Source: an uncultured Eubacteriales bacterium
GTDB lineage: Bacteria; Bacillota; Clostridia; Oscillospirales; Butyricicoccaceae
Reading direction: 5' to 3'
Assembly (NCBI GenBank): GCA_934395135.1
Contig: CAKRRK010000006.1
Span: 15,353-79,352 of the forward strand
Length of the DNA: 64,000 bases
The number at the start of each line of letters is the position of its first letter. Within the stretch, counting starts at the first letter, position 1. The notes under the pieces are model-generated. The model saw only the letters and a list, made by a program, of their open reading frames with translations, was not told the origin of the DNA and did no database searches. Positions 17,119 to 25,372 of the stretch are shown piece after piece. A program made the translations under genes and the position numbers.

Positions 17119-17694
17119 ATGACAGGCATCAGACAAAATGCGCCCGGCGTCCTGGCATGCCTTGCAATCGCTGTGCCGGCGTGGTTTTTGGGAAAGTTAT
17201 TTCCCGTCGTTGGCGGCGCGGTGATTGCCATTCTTGCGGGTATAGCAGTGACCATGGTTTGGAAGCACAAAGGCGCGCTGGAACAGGGGATTGGCTTTCC
17301 TTCGAAAAAGGTGCTGCAGTGGGCGGTTGTCCTGTTGGGGTTTGGTCTGGATTTAACGGTGATTTTGCAGACCGGCAGGCAGTCTCTTCCGATTATTGTA
17401 TGTACCATTGGGACATCTCTGGCGCTGTCCTGCGCGCTGCACAGGGCGATATGGGGCATCGGTGATCACCACCGTGGCGGTGGGCGCTGGGGTGCCCGCC
17501 GCATGGCTTTATCCCAGCAAGGAACTCAGCAAGTTTTTGATCGTCCTTGCAATGGCCGCCATTGGACTGAACAGCAATTTGATCAAACTCATCAAAACCG
17601 GCGGAAAACCTCTTGTTTTAGGGGCGTGCTGCTGAGCAGGCATCACAGGTGTGAGCCTCGCTATGCAGCGCTTGCTGCAAGTTGCGGTAACAAC
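17119..17694 (+). pseudogene. Decayed UPF0324/YeiH-family membrane protein gene
   Basis: The first ~110 codons from ATG 17119 read as the N-terminus of a YeiH/UPF0324 putative anion exporter (APGVLACLAIAVPAWFLGKL, later KKVLQWAVVLLGFGLDL). At about 17455-17465 the frame changes, and the text continues in frame 3 with the family's C-terminal part (SVITTVAVGAGVPAA, then KELSKFLIVLAMAAIGLN). The middle ~150 residues are missing. The C-terminal part is then broken by TGA at 17633-17635 where relatives have Trp, after which homologous codons resume (AGITGVSLAMQRLLQV). So there is an internal deletion with frameshift plus a nonsense change. The membrane protein cannot be functional. Confidence 0.85.
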
Positions 17695-17725
17695 AAAACC
17701 GGACAGGCTCGGCCTGTCCGGTTTT
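17695..17725. terminator. Bidirectional terminator
   Basis: A 14-bp perfect stem, AAAACCGGACAGGC with its complement and loop TCG. It serves the minus-strand spermidine synthase-like gene and the pseudogene. Confidence 0.8.
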
Positions 17726-17739
17726 GTATTGCGGTATGG

Positions 17740-19329
17740 TTAAGAGAACAGGGCGCGCAGGCCATGCACCTGGATTTCCTTTCGGTAATACTCCAGTTCG
17801 TCAGCAATGATTTCGTCGATGACCCGCATGCCAAGTACCTCCACCGGGGCCTTGTCATCGGTAAGAATCCGGCGGCCAAGCGCCGGTGTTTCCATGACAT
17901 CCGCTACCGTCTGCATCATCTGTGCCAGATTTTCTTCCCTCAAGCCGGGCAGAGCCTCCGTCAGACGGGCCGGCAGGTCGGTTTCTTTGGCAGCGGCAAA
18001 CAGCTCTGTATTGGTGCCGCCCCGTACCGGCGCGGTGACGACAGAGGGAAATACGGAGCCGATGGTATCCGTCAGATAATCGTTAATGGCGCCCTCCCGG
18101 TCGGAGCGCATATTCATATTGACCACCATAATGCCGTCCTCGGCAAGATGGTTCCGCACTTCTGTAAAAAATTCCACAGAAGACATCTGAAACGGAATGG
18201 TGATGTCCTGATAAGCATCCACCATAATCACGTCGTAGCGTCCGGCACCGGTAAGAAAGGTGCGGCCGTCCGCCACATGCACGGTCACGCTGTCTGGCAG
18301 GTCAAAATAGGTCTTGGCAAGATCGGCGATTTTTTGGTCGATTTCCACCCCCTCTACGGTGGCGCCAGGGAAATATTCCCGGCACAGCGTGGCGAAGGTA
18401 CCGGTGCCAAGACCTAAAATCAGGACACTGCCGTCTTCTTTTTCATGCAGGCCGGCCATAACCGGCGCAGCCAGAGCATAATCGTAGTACATACCGGTAA
18501 GGCTGCCCTGTTTCATTTTAATGGATTGAACACCTGCCAATACATTGGTGGACAGGATCACGCTGGTGTCCGTTTCCCGGACCTGCAGATAATTATAGAT
18601 GCTTTCATCCTCATAAACAAGGTTTTTTTCCCAAAAGGCGAAGCTGTATTGCACCGTGGAAACGCTGCATGCCACAATGAGCACAATGGAGACCAGACAG
18701 CGGCGCAGGCCTGTCCGCACCGAGAGAAAATACAGCGTGGAAAGAAGTGCCAGGATCCCCGCAAACAGGATAAAGGTAGCGGCGGTGCCGATGGCGGGAA
18801 TGGTGACAAAGGTGGGAAGAAAGGTACCGATGATGCTGCCGATGGTGTTCAGCGCGTTCAGGCGGCCCACCGTCCGGCCGCTCTCCGAGAGGCTTTCCAT
18901 GGTGAAGCGGGTGAGGGACGGGGTAACAGTGGAAAGCATCACAAGGGGAAACACAAAAATCACAAAACAGCAAAGAAACGAAGCCCAGAGCAGAAAGTTG
19001 TGGCTTGTCACCGCGCCCACGGCAATGGACACAAGGGCGATAACATATTTTCCCAGAAAGGGGATGGCCGCGATCCAGACCGCGGCAAACAGCAGCCGCC
19101 GGTAGAGGCGGGAGGGATCGGGATTTCGGTCCACGATGCGCCCGCCCCAGATGTTGCCCAGAGCCATAGCGATCATAATGGTTCCGATGATGACGGTCCA
19201 GACAATCTGCGAAGAACTGAAATAGGGCGCGAGCAGCCGGGAAGCACCCAGTTCAATGGCCATAACCGACATGCCGGAAAAAAATTCAGTGGCATAAAGG
19301 AAATATTTGTTGTTTAAAAGATGGGGCAT
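17740..19329 (-). CDS. Membrane-fused spermidine synthase-like protein
   Basis: 529 residues. The N-terminal half (about 1-225) has about 7 membrane spans and resembles the membrane part of fused MFS/spermidine synthase proteins (EFFSGMSVMAIELGASRLL). The C-terminal half is a SAM-type aminopropyltransferase fold with a GLGTGTFATL glycine loop, acidic VEIDQ and the catalytic-region VDAYQD. The true substrate is uncertain, as these fused proteins are often unproven as polyamine enzymes. ATG 19329 is chosen because AGGAGG precedes it; the longer frame up to 19620 reads through AT-rich non-coding DNA. It is convergent with the decayed YeiH gene. Confidence 0.85.
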   Translation of the reverse strand: MPHLLNNKYFLYATEFFSGMSVMAIELGASRLLAPYFSSSQIVWTVIIGTIMIAMALGNIWGGRIVDRNPDPSRLYRRLLFAAVWIAAIPFLGKYVIALVSIAVGAVTSHNFLLWASFLCCFVIFVFPLVMLSTVTPSLTRFTMESLSESGRTVGRLNALNTIGSIIGTFLPTFVTIPAIGTAATFILFAGILALLSTLYFLSVRTGLRRCLVSIVLIVACSVSTVQYSFAFWEKNLVYEDESIYNYLQVRETDTSVILSTNVLAGVQSIKMKQGSLTGMYYDYALAAPVMAGLHEKEDGSVLILGLGTGTFATLCREYFPGATVEGVEIDQKIADLAKTYFDLPDSVTVHVADGRTFLTGAGRYDVIMVDAYQDITIPFQMSSVEFFTEVRNHLAEDGIMVVNMNMRSDREGAINDYLTDTIGSVFPSVVTAPVRGGTNTELFAAAKETDLPARLTEALPGLREENLAQMMQTVADVMETPALGRRILTDDKAPVEVLGMRVIDEIIADELEYYRKEIQVHGLRALFS

Positions 19330-19396
19330 GGGGAGGTCCTCCTGCAAAAGGGTTTTGGCGCGGCGGCCAGGAAACATCCCGCCGCCGGCTGGTCTT

Positions 19397-19425
19397 ATTA
19401 TAGCATAAGAAAACGGAGTTTTTGA
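19397..19425 (-). promoter_or_regulatory. Extended -10 promoter of the spermidine synthase-like gene
   Basis: On the minus strand TGCTATAAT (extended -10) ends at 19397. The -35 is poor (TCAAAA). It gives a leader of about 60 bases. Confidence 0.4.
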
Positions 19426-19604
19426 AAGAACATGGGATAAAATTTGCAGGGCGCCGGCATCCGGGAAAACGAACCGGAAAGACCATACGTTTTTGTATGC
19501 TTTATTTGTATGAGGCAGAACAACAATTTTTAGAAAAACAAACAAAAAAGCGGAAACTTTTTTGAAAGTTCCGCATAAGAATCGACTTTGAAAATCAAAA
19601 AAAC

Positions 19605-19709
19605 ATTGCAGGCAGAACAAGCCGGCTTACTTGCTTGTTTTAAAATCATACGCTTGAAAAAGGAAATAGGAGAATCCTTTTTCAAATGTACGTTTTTTCT
19701 GCCTGCAAT
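19605..19709. repeat. 105-bp nested inverted-repeat element
   Basis: Terminal arms ATTGCAGGCAGAA (19605-19617) and TTCTGCCTGCAAT (19697-19709) are perfect 13-bp complements. Inside lies a second perfect 11-bp stem, TTGAAAAAGGA (19654-19664) and TCCTTTTTCAA (19675-19685), with a 10-base loop. The whole can fold into a two-tier hairpin as RNA. As DNA it looks like a small MITE-sized element, though no clear target duplication is seen. It carries no protein gene. Confidence 0.7.
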
Positions 19710-19726
19710 CACAAACGGAGGTCAAA

Positions 19727-19771
19727 ATGACAATGAAGAGACATTGCATTTTGTGGTTGTCTGCGATATAA
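19727..19771 (+). CDS. Possible 14-residue leader peptide upstream of the AraC gene
   Basis: ATG 19727 has a strong ribosome site (GGAGG at 19717-19721, spacing 5) and reads MTMKRHCILWLSAI before TAA at 19769-19771. The stop lies inside the 32-bp palindrome. It could be a translated leader affecting formation of that hairpin, or a chance frame. There is no homology evidence. Confidence 0.3.
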   Translation: MTMKRHCILWLSAI

Positions 19772-19787
19772 TTATATCGCAGACAAC
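19756..19787. promoter_or_regulatory. 32-bp perfect palindrome, probable operator over a -10 box
   Basis: The half-site GTTGTCTGCGATATAA is followed by its exact complement with no loop bases, an interrupted-free palindrome. Its centre contains TATAAT (19767-19772), which pairs with TTGCAT (19744-19749) at 17-base spacing to form a plausible sigma-A promoter for the downstream AraC gene. A dimeric repressor site covering the -10 is the simplest reading; RNA hairpin function is the alternative. No T run follows, so it is not an ordinary terminator. Confidence 0.6.
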
Positions 19788-19853
19788 AGAAATATACTAT
19801 AACAATAACACATGAGAATATAAAAATATCGCATAGTTTTCGGGGGTGATGCG

Positions 19854-20804
19854 TTGAAACCGGAACAAACGGCTGGAAATGAATATGTACGGGTGAAGGA
19901 AATCATTCGGGATAAGGATTTTATGGAGCTTTCCGCCCACGGAACCGAAGAATTTCCAATACAATTTTGTACTGGAATTTACAATGACTTTGAACAGGGG
20001 CACATTGACTGGCACTGGCACAAAGAGTTTGAAATTGCGGTGGTCACCCAGGGCGGCGCCCGGTATTATGTGGAGGATGTCTGCCACAGTCTTCGGGCGG
20101 GGGATGGGATCATCATCAATTCCAACAGTCTGCATATGTCGGAGTCATTTGCCAAAACCCTGGAAACCTCGATGCTGACCATTGTGATGGACGCGGAATT
20201 TATTGCGCCGGTCAAAAGCGTGATCTATCAAAAGTGCATACAGAAGATTATGGGCGATCCATGGCTCAAATGTGTTCCTCTGAAGCAGGACGTTCCATGG
20301 CAGCGGGATATCATACAAATCGTTCTGCGCACTTATGACGAATACCGGGAGGGGGCAGAAGGGGCAGAACTGCGCATCCACTGTCTGATGTGCGAAATAT
20401 GGCAGCACCTTCTGCGGCATACGGAGGAATTGGAGCGAAGCAATTTTACCCGAGCGGCCCGCACCACCCAGATCCGGCTGCGGCAGATGCTTACCTACAT
20501 CCAGAAACACTATAGTGAGAAAATCGCCCTGGAACAAATTGCCGCTGCCGCCAACATCAGCAAAAGCGAGTGCCTGAACTGCTTTCAAAAGGGACTGGGG
20601 ATTTCTCCCGTCAACTATGCAGTGAATTATCGGCTGGAGCAGGCCATCCATCTGCTCATTACCACCGATAAGCCAATTCTGGAGATTGCAAATCTCTGCG
20701 GCTTTGAAAGCGCCAGTTACTTTGGAAAGGCCTTTCGGGGAAAAACCGGGCTGTCGCCCAAAGAATATCGCCGGCAGTTCTGCGCCGGGGATTACAGCGC
20801 ATAA
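19854..20804 (+). CDS. AraC-family transcriptional regulator
   Basis: 316 residues. The N-terminal cupin-like sensor domain (about 35-150) has the HWHKEFEIAVVTQGG strand pattern typical of AraC_binding. The C-terminal double helix-turn-helix (about 215-312) runs from KIALEQIAAAANISKSECLN to the signature AxFGKAFRGKTGLSPKEYRR. The start is TTG 19854 after GGGGGTGAT. The effector is unknown. It is probably autoregulated or controlled through the palindrome upstream. It converges on the CRP-family gene with only 6 bases between stop codons. Confidence 0.9.
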   Translation: MKPEQTAGNEYVRVKEIIRDKDFMELSAHGTEEFPIQFCTGIYNDFEQGHIDWHWHKEFEIAVVTQGGARYYVEDVCHSLRAGDGIIINSNSLHMSESFAKTLETSMLTIVMDAEFIAPVKSVIYQKCIQKIMGDPWLKCVPLKQDVPWQRDIIQIVLRTYDEYREGAEGAELRIHCLMCEIWQHLLRHTEELERSNFTRAARTTQIRLRQMLTYIQKHYSEKIALEQIAAAANISKSECLNCFQKGLGISPVNYAVNYRLEQAIHLLITTDKPILEIANLCGFESASYFGKAFRGKTGLSPKEYRRQFCAGDYSA

Positions 20805-20810
20805 GGAATT

Positions 20811-21488
20811 TTATTCCAAAGGTTCTGCCGGAGTATGGAGAAGAAATTCATTTTTGTGGTATTCCAGCAGCCCTTCCCGCTGCATCTGGCTGAGGACGGC
20901 GCACATGGCGCTGCGCTCTACCGCCAGATAATCCGCCAGCCCCTGCCGGTCAAAGGGAATGACAAAGCGGTGACTTTGCTGGCGGCGGGCCTGTCCGGAC
21001 AGGTAAGACAGGAGTTTGTCCCGGGTAGAGCGACAGGTGAGATGCTCCATTTTTTCGCTCAGGACGGAAGCGCGCTCTGCAACGGTATCCAGAAGATTGC
21101 GAACCAGCCGCAGATGGAACGGACAGGCGGCTGTACAGACGGTGAGCAGCCGCTGTACGGCAAGAAACATAATGTTGCAGTCCGAAGCAGCCCGTACCCG
21201 AAAGGGCAGGGGCTTTTTGGTGCAGGCATACACCTCGCCGAACACCATACCGGTTTCCGCGGTGACTACAATGCTGCGATTGCCCCAGAAATCCTCCTTT
21301 TCCAGGGAAATATGGCCGGAAAGCACCAGGCCCAGCTGGTCCGTGCCGGCGCCCGCCGGAAAGACGGTGGAATTTTTGGGAAAAGCCTTTACCATGGGGG
21401 AAAGGCAGGAAAGCATAGAAGCAAGCTCGGCGTCCTCTATCCGGGAGAACAGGGAGGATTGCTTTAAGATAGAAAAATATGGTTCCAT
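20811..21488 (-). CDS. CRP/FNR-family regulator (HcpR-like)
   Basis: 225 residues: N-terminal cyclic-nucleotide-binding fold (about 15-125, with SGHISLEKEDFWG and GMVFGEVYA) and a C-terminal winged helix (about 150-222, DRQGLADYLAVERSAMCAVLSQM). ATG 21488 has GGAGG upstream. It is divergent from a ferredoxin-like gene. In Clostridia this pairing often surrounds hcp (hybrid cluster protein) and nitrosative-stress control; hcp itself is not in this window. There is no FNR-type N-terminal cysteine cluster, so direct Fe-S sensing is unlikely. Confidence 0.88.
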   Translation of the reverse strand: MEPYFSILKQSSLFSRIEDAELASMLSCLSPMVKAFPKNSTVFPAGAGTDQLGLVLSGHISLEKEDFWGNRSIVVTAETGMVFGEVYACTKKPLPFRVRAASDCNIMFLAVQRLLTVCTAACPFHLRLVRNLLDTVAERASVLSEKMEHLTCRSTRDKLLSYLSGQARRQQSHRFVIPFDRQGLADYLAVERSAMCAVLSQMQREGLLEYHKNEFLLHTPAEPLE

Positions 21489-21531
21489 AGTTCCTCCGAT
21501 TTGTTGGAAATACAACAGACGTTGCTGTCCG

Positions 21532-21550
21532 TAGTATACTATACTATAGC
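21532..21550. promoter_or_regulatory. AT palindrome in the divergent CRP/ferredoxin control region
   Basis: TAGTATACTA (21532-21541) is a perfect 10-bp palindrome continued by ACTATAG. Overlapping TATACT and TATAGC hexamers make this the likely -10 area for the plus-strand ferredoxin gene, with TTGCTG (21522) as the -35 for TATAGC at 17-base spacing. Confidence 0.35.
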
Positions 21551-21593
21551 CAGAAACACAAATCCTATAAATGGTTTACAGGAGGAGACAGAA

Positions 21594-22289
21594 ATGCTTC
21601 GAAAAATAATCCAGATAGACGAGGATGCATGCAATGGCTGCGGGCTGTGCGCCAATGCATGCCATGAAGGCGCGATTCAGATAGTGGAAGGCAAAGCAAA
21701 GCTGATGCGGGAAGATTACTGCGACGGTCTGGGGGACTGCCTGCCGGCATGTCCGGTGCATGCCATTTCCTTTGTGACGCGGGAGGCGGCGGCTTATGAC
21801 GCGGAGGCTGTGGCAAACAACAAAGGGAAAAGCAAGTTGCCCTGCGGCTGTCCCGGCAGCGCGGCAAAACAGATGGAGAAGAAGAACGGCGACTTGGCAA
21901 AAACGCCGGTGCCGTCTCAGTTGGGACAGTGGCCGGTGCAGCTTCAGCTGGTGCCGGAGCAAGCCCCTTATTTTGAAGATGCGGAGATTTTAGTGGCGGC
22001 GGACTGCACGGCTTATGCTTACGGTGCCTTTCATTCGGAGTTTATCCGAAATCATATTACCCTCATTGGCTGTCCGAAGCTGGACCAGGCGGCGTATGCG
22101 GAAAAACTGACTCGCATTTTCGCAGGCGCTGCTGTGCGGTCCGTGACGGTGGCGCGGATGGAGGTGCCTTGCTGCGGCGGCATCGAACATGCGGTGCGGC
22201 AGGCGATCCGAAACAGCGGCAAGGCGATTCCCTTGCGGGTAGTCACCATTGGCACCGGCGGCGATATTCTGAAGGAACAGAGGGAATAG
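21594..22289 (+). CDS. 4Fe-4S dicluster protein (HcpR-linked ferredoxin-like)
   Basis: 231 residues. The N-terminus carries two 4Fe-4S sites, CNGCGLCANAC at about residues 14-24 and the second cluster CDGLGDCLPACP at about 46-57. A CGCPG cysteine pair lies near residue 85. The remaining ~130 residues include CPK and VPCCGG cysteines in a domain I do not recognise, seen next to hcp in other Clostridia. ATG 21594 follows AGGAGGAG. A redox or nitrosative-stress role is inferred from the divergent CRP-family regulator, not shown. Confidence 0.82.
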   Translation: MLRKIIQIDEDACNGCGLCANACHEGAIQIVEGKAKLMREDYCDGLGDCLPACPVHAISFVTREAAAYDAEAVANNKGKSKLPCGCPGSAAKQMEKKNGDLAKTPVPSQLGQWPVQLQLVPEQAPYFEDAEILVAADCTAYAYGAFHSEFIRNHITLIGCPKLDQAAYAEKLTRIFAGAAVRSVTVARMEVPCCGGIEHAVRQAIRNSGKAIPLRVVTIGTGGDILKEQRE

Positions 22290-22371
22290 GCGGCTGCTTG
22301 GCGACGGGATCCCGCGGTGGATTCCGCCGGGCAAAAGCACTGGAAGACGGCCCGATGGGATACTTGGGCGG

Positions 22372-22417
22372 CCAAACAATAAACGGCTCCGAAAAAACGG
22401 AGCCGTTTATTGTTTGG
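22372..22417. terminator. Bidirectional terminator
   Basis: A 20-bp perfect stem, CCAAACAATAAACGGCTCCG with loop AAAAAA and its complement, one of the longest hairpins in the window. It separates the convergent ferredoxin-like and MMPL genes. Confidence 0.85.
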
Positions 22418-22460
22418 GAGAAAAAACAGGGCCGCAGCCCGCCGGCGGAAGAAAATTCCA

Positions 22461-24590
22461 TTAGGATTTGCCGGACAAAGCTTCTTCCGGCGTCGGAGCC
22501 GGCGCGGCGGTTTTTTGTTTTTGGGGGTTGCCGCGCCAATGCAGGCTGGTGCGGGCAAACAGCGGCTCGCATACGCACAGCAGCGGAGGCATAATGCAGA
22601 TGGAAACCGCGGCGGAAATCAGGGCGCCTCTTGCCAGCATGCCGCAGATGTTGCTGATGAGTTCGATTTTGGAAACCATGGTGACGCCCAGCGTGGCGCA
22701 AAACATCACAATGGAGCTTGTGACAATGGAAGGCGCGGCGGCGGTCGCCGCAATTTGAATGGCCTCCAACCGGTGTTTGCCGCCGCGCAGTTCTTCCTGG
22801 AACCGGGTGGTCATGAGGATAGCATAGTCCACCGTTGCGCCCAGCTGCACGCAGCTGATGACAGTAGGCGATATAAAGGGAATGGCGGTGCCGGTGAAAT
22901 AGGGGACGCCCTGGTTTATGAAGATGGCAAGCTCAATGGCAAGCACCAGGACCACCGGCACGGTAAAGGAGCGGAACACAATCGCAACAATGATAAGAAT
23001 GGCGGCGATGGAGATGTAGTTTGTAAGTTTAAAATCTACGTTGGACGTGGTAACAAGATCGTCTGTCATGGCGGCTTCGCCAGTGATATAGGCGCCGGGA
23101 TCGTAGGATTTTACGATGCGGTCCAGGGCAGCCAGCTGCTGGGAAACTTCCTCCGAAGCGTTTTCGTAGCTGGAGTTTATCATCATCAGCTGCATGCCCT
23201 CCTGCCGTACCAGGCCGGAAAGGTCTTCAGGGATAAAGAAATCCGGAATGCCGGAATGGAGCAGCTTGTGGTAGGATATAACGGTTTCTACCCCGGGAAG
23301 AGCCTCAATTTGTTCCTCCATAGCATACATCTGGGTGCTCGTCAGACTGTCATCCAAAATCACAAAGTGAGAGGACGCCATGTTATATTCCTGTTTCAGC
23401 TTATTGTTTGCCGTAATGGAGTCCATATCCTGCGGCAGCGCCTGGTCCAGCTTATAATAAATGTCGGCATGGCTTTGGGCATAGAGTGCCGGGAGAAACA
23501 ACAGCACAAACAGCACAAGGAATCCTTTGCGGTGGCGGATGACAAAGTGGTTCAGCCGTTCAAAACTGGGGATAAAACTGCGGTGCCGGCATGCTTCAAT
23601 CGGCTTGTCGAACACCAGCAGCAGGGCGGGCAGCACAAGAATTACCGTGAGTACACCCAAGGCGACGCCTTTGGCCATCACAATGCCAATGTCCCGGCCC
23701 AGGAGCAGCTGCATAAAGCATAGGGCAAGGAAGCCTGCGATGGTGGTGGCGGAGCTGCCGCTGACCGAGGTAAACGCCGCCTGGATGGCCGCCGCCATCG
23801 CGTCCCGCTTGTCGGGATAGTTCCCCTGCTCCTCCTGGTAGCGGTGGTAGAGAAAAATAGAATAGTCCATCGTCACGCCGAGCTGCAGCACCGCGGCGAT
23901 GGCTTGGGTGATGTAAGAGATTTCTCCCAGAAAAATGTTGGTGCCGAAGTTATACAAAATCGCGATGCCAATGCTGCCGAGAAAAGCCACCGGCAGCAGC
24001 CAGGATTCCAACGTGAAGGCCATTGCCACAAGGGAAAGTCCGGCGGCAAGAAGAATATAAACGGGAAGCTCGGCTTCCACCAGGTCCTTGATGTCTTTTG
24101 TCATCACGGAAATGCCGGCGAGAAAGCACTGTTTGTTGCAGGCCGCCCGCACTTGGTCGATGGCAGCCATGGTTTCATCCGATCCGCCGGATTTTTCGTA
24201 TTGGATGATCATCATAGTAGAGTCGCCGGAATAAAACATATCCCGCAGATTTTCCGGGATCATGTCCGTTGGGATCTGAATGCCTACGAGATTGGAAATC
24301 CATATGGCGTTGCTCACACCGGGGATATCCTGCACAGTTCGCAGCAGGTCGTTGGAATAGGCCGGGGGCATATCCTCCACAATGAGCATGCTTACCGCAG
24401 CGTCATGAAAGGGTTCCTCCAGCAGAGTTTCCCCTTTGGAGGATTCCAAATCCGGCGGGAGATAGGACAAAATATCATAGTTGATGCGGGTCGCCGCCAT
24501 GCCGGCGGCGGAAGGAATGAGAAGCAGCAGCGCCAAAAGAAGAATGAAGCGGGGCTTGCGGGTGATAAAATGGGAAATTTTTTCAATCAT
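22461..24590 (-). CDS. MMPL/RND-family transporter
   Basis: 709 residues with the RND two-halved layout: one N-terminal span, an outer loop, then 5 spans, repeated. Family marks include GVTMDYSIFLYHRYQEE (about 262) and the second-half match GATVDYAILMTTRFQEEL. Such proteins export lipids or hydrophobic molecules using the proton gradient. The start ATG has a weak ribosome site (GGTGTC). It lies behind a TetR gene on the same strand and divergent from a secreted heptad-repeat protein, a common three-part cassette in Gram-positives. The substrate is unknown. Confidence 0.9.
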   Translation of the reverse strand: MIEKISHFITRKPRFILLLALLLLIPSAAGMAATRINYDILSYLPPDLESSKGETLLEEPFHDAAVSMLIVEDMPPAYSNDLLRTVQDIPGVSNAIWISNLVGIQIPTDMIPENLRDMFYSGDSTMMIIQYEKSGGSDETMAAIDQVRAACNKQCFLAGISVMTKDIKDLVEAELPVYILLAAGLSLVAMAFTLESWLLPVAFLGSIGIAILYNFGTNIFLGEISYITQAIAAVLQLGVTMDYSIFLYHRYQEEQGNYPDKRDAMAAAIQAAFTSVSGSSATTIAGFLALCFMQLLLGRDIGIVMAKGVALGVLTVILVLPALLLVFDKPIEACRHRSFIPSFERLNHFVIRHRKGFLVLFVLLFLPALYAQSHADIYYKLDQALPQDMDSITANNKLKQEYNMASSHFVILDDSLTSTQMYAMEEQIEALPGVETVISYHKLLHSGIPDFFIPEDLSGLVRQEGMQLMMINSSYENASEEVSQQLAALDRIVKSYDPGAYITGEAAMTDDLVTTSNVDFKLTNYISIAAILIIVAIVFRSFTVPVVLVLAIELAIFINQGVPYFTGTAIPFISPTVISCVQLGATVDYAILMTTRFQEELRGGKHRLEAIQIAATAAAPSIVTSSIVMFCATLGVTMVSKIELISNICGMLARGALISAAVSICIMPPLLCVCEPLFARTSLHWRGNPQKQKTAAPAPTPEEALSGKS

Positions 24591-24658
24591 TTGATGACAC
24601 CTTCTAAATTTTATTCCAAAGGGGAAAAGAACGGAATGGCAGGGAAGCAGAACGAACG

Positions 24659-25243
24659 TCAGTCCACCCCCAGCAGGCGCTTGGCAGCGCCGCCCACCAA
24701 ATGATCCGTCATACGTAAAATTTCTTGTTTGTCCAGGGACATATCGGTGTCAAACCACTCCTTGATGAGACCAATCAGGCCATAGGTGACAAAACTCAGA
24801 AGATAGTCCAGCGTTTCATCCGACTGGATGGAAAACTGCTTTTGAATGATGCTGACGCCGTTTTTATAAATCAGCCTATGCACTTGGTCTACAAAGCTGC
24901 TGGCAGTGCCGCCGGCAAACAGGGCATAGCACACATCTTTGTTTTCCACGATATAATTGAGGATTGGCTCGAAGACGGGCCGCAGGGTTTCGCGGCTTGC
25001 CTCCGCACTGTGCTCGTCAATCATCGCCTGCACGTTGTCCAAGGTATCCTGCTGCAGCTTTTGCAGCAGGTCATAAGTATCGGCATAATGCAGATAAAAG
25101 GTGCCCCGGTTCAAATCCATCCGGTCCGTAATATCCCGCACGGAAATCTCCTGAAAGGGCTTTTCCAGCATCAATTCCGCAAGGCCCTGCTTCAGCAGGC
25201 GCTTGGAACGCCGGGAACGCCGGTCTTCGGTTTTTACAGCCAT
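24659..25243 (-). CDS. TetR/AcrR-family regulator of the MMPL cassette
   Basis: 194 residues. The N-terminal HTH (about 10-60) shows the FQEISVRDITDRMDLNRGTFYLHY pattern typical of TetR proteins of the DhaS/TetR_C type, and the C-terminal domain is helical. It lies upstream of the MMPL gene (68-base gap) and divergent from the heptad-repeat gene. It probably represses both from the AT-rich intergenic region, where several inverted repeats are found. Confidence 0.9.
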   Translation of the reverse strand: MAVKTEDRRSRRSKRLLKQGLAELMLEKPFQEISVRDITDRMDLNRGTFYLHYADTYDLLQKLQQDTLDNVQAMIDEHSAEASRETLRPVFEPILNYIVENKDVCYALFAGGTASSFVDQVHRLIYKNGVSIIQKQFSIQSDETLDYLLSFVTYGLIGLIKEWFDTDMSLDKQEILRMTDHLVGGAAKRLLGVD

Positions 25244-25275
25244 AAGCTACGCCTCCAATTGCTCAACAATTCTGC

Positions 25276-25295
25276 ATGATTTGTTTACTAATCAT
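25276..25295. promoter_or_regulatory. Candidate TetR operator 1
   Basis: ATGATT and AATCAT arms separated by 8 bases, just upstream of the tetR start. Size and spacing suit a TetR dimer. Confidence 0.35.
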
Positions 25296-25319
25296 CAAAA
25301 ACTGCTGATTTGTTCATTA

Positions 25320-25359
25320 TGTACAAAAATAGAAATATTTAGATTGATTTTTGTGTACA
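25320..25359. promoter_or_regulatory. Candidate TetR operator 2 (TGTACA arms)
   Basis: TGTACAAAAAT at 25320 and ATTTTTGTGTACA ending at 25359 form an imperfect inverted repeat overlapping the spacer of the promoter at 25344-25372. Confidence 0.35.
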
Positions 25360-25372
25360 TATGCATTATAAT
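25344..25372 (+). promoter_or_regulatory. Sigma-A promoter of the heptad-repeat gene
   Basis: TTGATT (25344-25349), 17 bases, TATAAT (25367-25372). It gives a leader of about 100 bases before ATG 25480. It overlaps the TGTACA inverted repeat. Confidence 0.6.

Larger units (their letters stand above)
19330..19853. other. Long control region between the spermidine synthase-like gene and the AraC gene
   Basis: This 524-base non-coding stretch contains, in order: the minus-strand promoter; a hairpin with arms GCGGAAAC/GTTCCGC around 19550-19574; the 105-bp nested repeat; a 14-codon leader ORF; a 32-bp perfect palindrome; and the AraC gene start. This is unusually dense structure for this chromosome. 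Confidence 0.65.

Noticed and set aside
17119..18417. 432-codon reading of the YeiH frame
   Set aside because: After about codon 112 the frame is an antisense reading of the spermidine synthase-like gene; the true remainder is in another frame.
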